Source: Nostoc cf. edaphicum LEGE 07299 (GTDB lineage Bacteria > Cyanobacteriota > Cyanobacteriia > Cyanobacteriales > Nostocaceae). Taken from it: DNA of 5,124 bases. The notes under the pieces are model-generated. The model did not search any database. It was not told where the DNA came from and worked only from the letters and a program-made list of their open reading frames with translations. Below, one piece after another: positions 4,902 to 5,124 of this stretch. The first letter of the stretch is position 1, and each line of letters starts with the position of its first letter. The DNA is taken from assembly GCF_015207245.1 (NCBI RefSeq), contig NZ_JADEXF010000353.1:1-5124 (forward strand). The letters are read 5' to 3'. A program made the position numbers and the translations under genes.

Positions 4902-5124
4902 TTATTCATTCATGTTATGATATGTAGCTACAGCTGAAGGAGAACTGCGATTGAGGTAGCGAAATATCCAATATTTAAAAACTGTATCCATGATTACTGG
5001 AACAGTAGCAATAAATAAAGAAGTAAGGCTTTTGTTTTCTGGTAAACCGTAATGCTTTAAAGTACTTTCTATAATTATTTCCCATCCATAAGGAGAGTGA
5101 AAACCGACAAATATATCTGTAGAT
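4902..5124 (-). CDS. pcxA: Proton extrusion protein PcxA (CemA family), C-terminal part only
   Basis: An open frame runs in from the right edge and encodes the last 73 residues of a protein before TAA (4902-4904). It has no start codon in the window because the gene begins beyond it. The sequence begins [15 protein letters not shown] and continues through [17 protein letters not shown], the membrane segment with [18 protein letters not shown], then [13 protein letters not shown]. The block [22 protein letters not shown] and the terminal MNE are hallmarks of cyanobacterial PcxA (CotA) and chloroplast CemA. These inner-envelope or plasma-membrane proteins are needed for light-induced proton extrusion and, indirectly, inorganic carbon uptake. 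No frameshift or stop interrupts the part seen. Related paralogues such as PcxL end similarly, so the exact paralogue is less certain than the family. The sigma gene follows after 45 bp. Confidence -1.
   Translation of the reverse strand, partial: STDIFVGFHSPYGWEIIIESTLKHYGLPENKSLTSLFIATVPVIMDTVFKYWIFRYLNRSSPSAVATYHNMNE

Noticed and set aside
4902..4990. Suspected frameshift in pcxA near the run of five A (4977-4981)
   Set aside because: Careful recounting of the homopolymer gives five bases, and the frame [14 protein letters not shown] is continuous; the gene part seen is intact.
1..5124. CRISPR array, tRNA, rRNA, insertion sequence or attachment site
   Set aside because: No spaced direct-repeat series, no cloverleaf, no transposase gene and no terminal inverted repeats were seen beyond the short elements listed.

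Overview
The window looks like chromosomal DNA from a filamentous, Nostocales-type cyanobacterium. Evidence: four copies of the cyanobacterial HIP1 octamer GCGATCGC (all between 730 and 1135), a small element inserted inside a fifth HIP1 in the manner described for SDR5 of Nostoc, an RppA/RppB-type two-component pair, a DUF2808-type secreted protein, a SigB-like group 2 sigma factor, and the 3' end of a PcxA/CemA-type proton-extrusion gene. The DNA is AT-rich, and most starts lack a clear Shine-Dalgarno, which is common in cyanobacteria.

Layout. A lipoprotein gene whose start lies outside the window runs on the + strand (1-467). It converges on a block of minus-strand genes, and a strong hairpin (540-572) lies between the two. 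Reading the minus strand 5' to 3', from high to low coordinates: the last 73 codons of pcxA (5124-4902); a group 2 sigma factor (4856-3870); a 289-bp gene-free stretch holding a likely promoter with an 11-bp-phased direct repeat; a DUF2808 protein (3580-3095); an OmpR-class response regulator like RppA (3063-2326); its histidine kinase like RppB (2348-948, overlapping the regulator by 23 nt); and a 5'-truncated TPR gene remnant (about 945-622).

How the genes work together. DUF2808, regulator and kinase are tightly packed and probably form one transcript from the promoter near 3650-3690. The tandem TGAAATTT repeat there is a candidate site for the regulator itself. In the RppAB/NrsRS family the pair responds to metal (nickel) or redox signals. 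The His-containing lipoprotein on the other strand would suit an envelope metal-handling role, but this is inference. The sigma factor follows pcxA by only 45 bp and may share its transcript.

The most unusual part is 622-1136. A 47-bp piece of the kinase's own ATP-binding G2-box coding sequence is present a second time, bounded by HIP1 sites, exactly where the kinase gene ends and the headless TPR gene begins. The copy keeps the TPR reading frame but is out of frame for the kinase, so it supplies an apparently novel kinase C-terminal tail. A few dozen bases further, the TPR remnant carries a 21-bp SDR5-like element that splits a HIP1 site and adds seven codons in frame. The second notable point is that three DNA-contact positions of the sigma factor's -35-recognition helix are changed.
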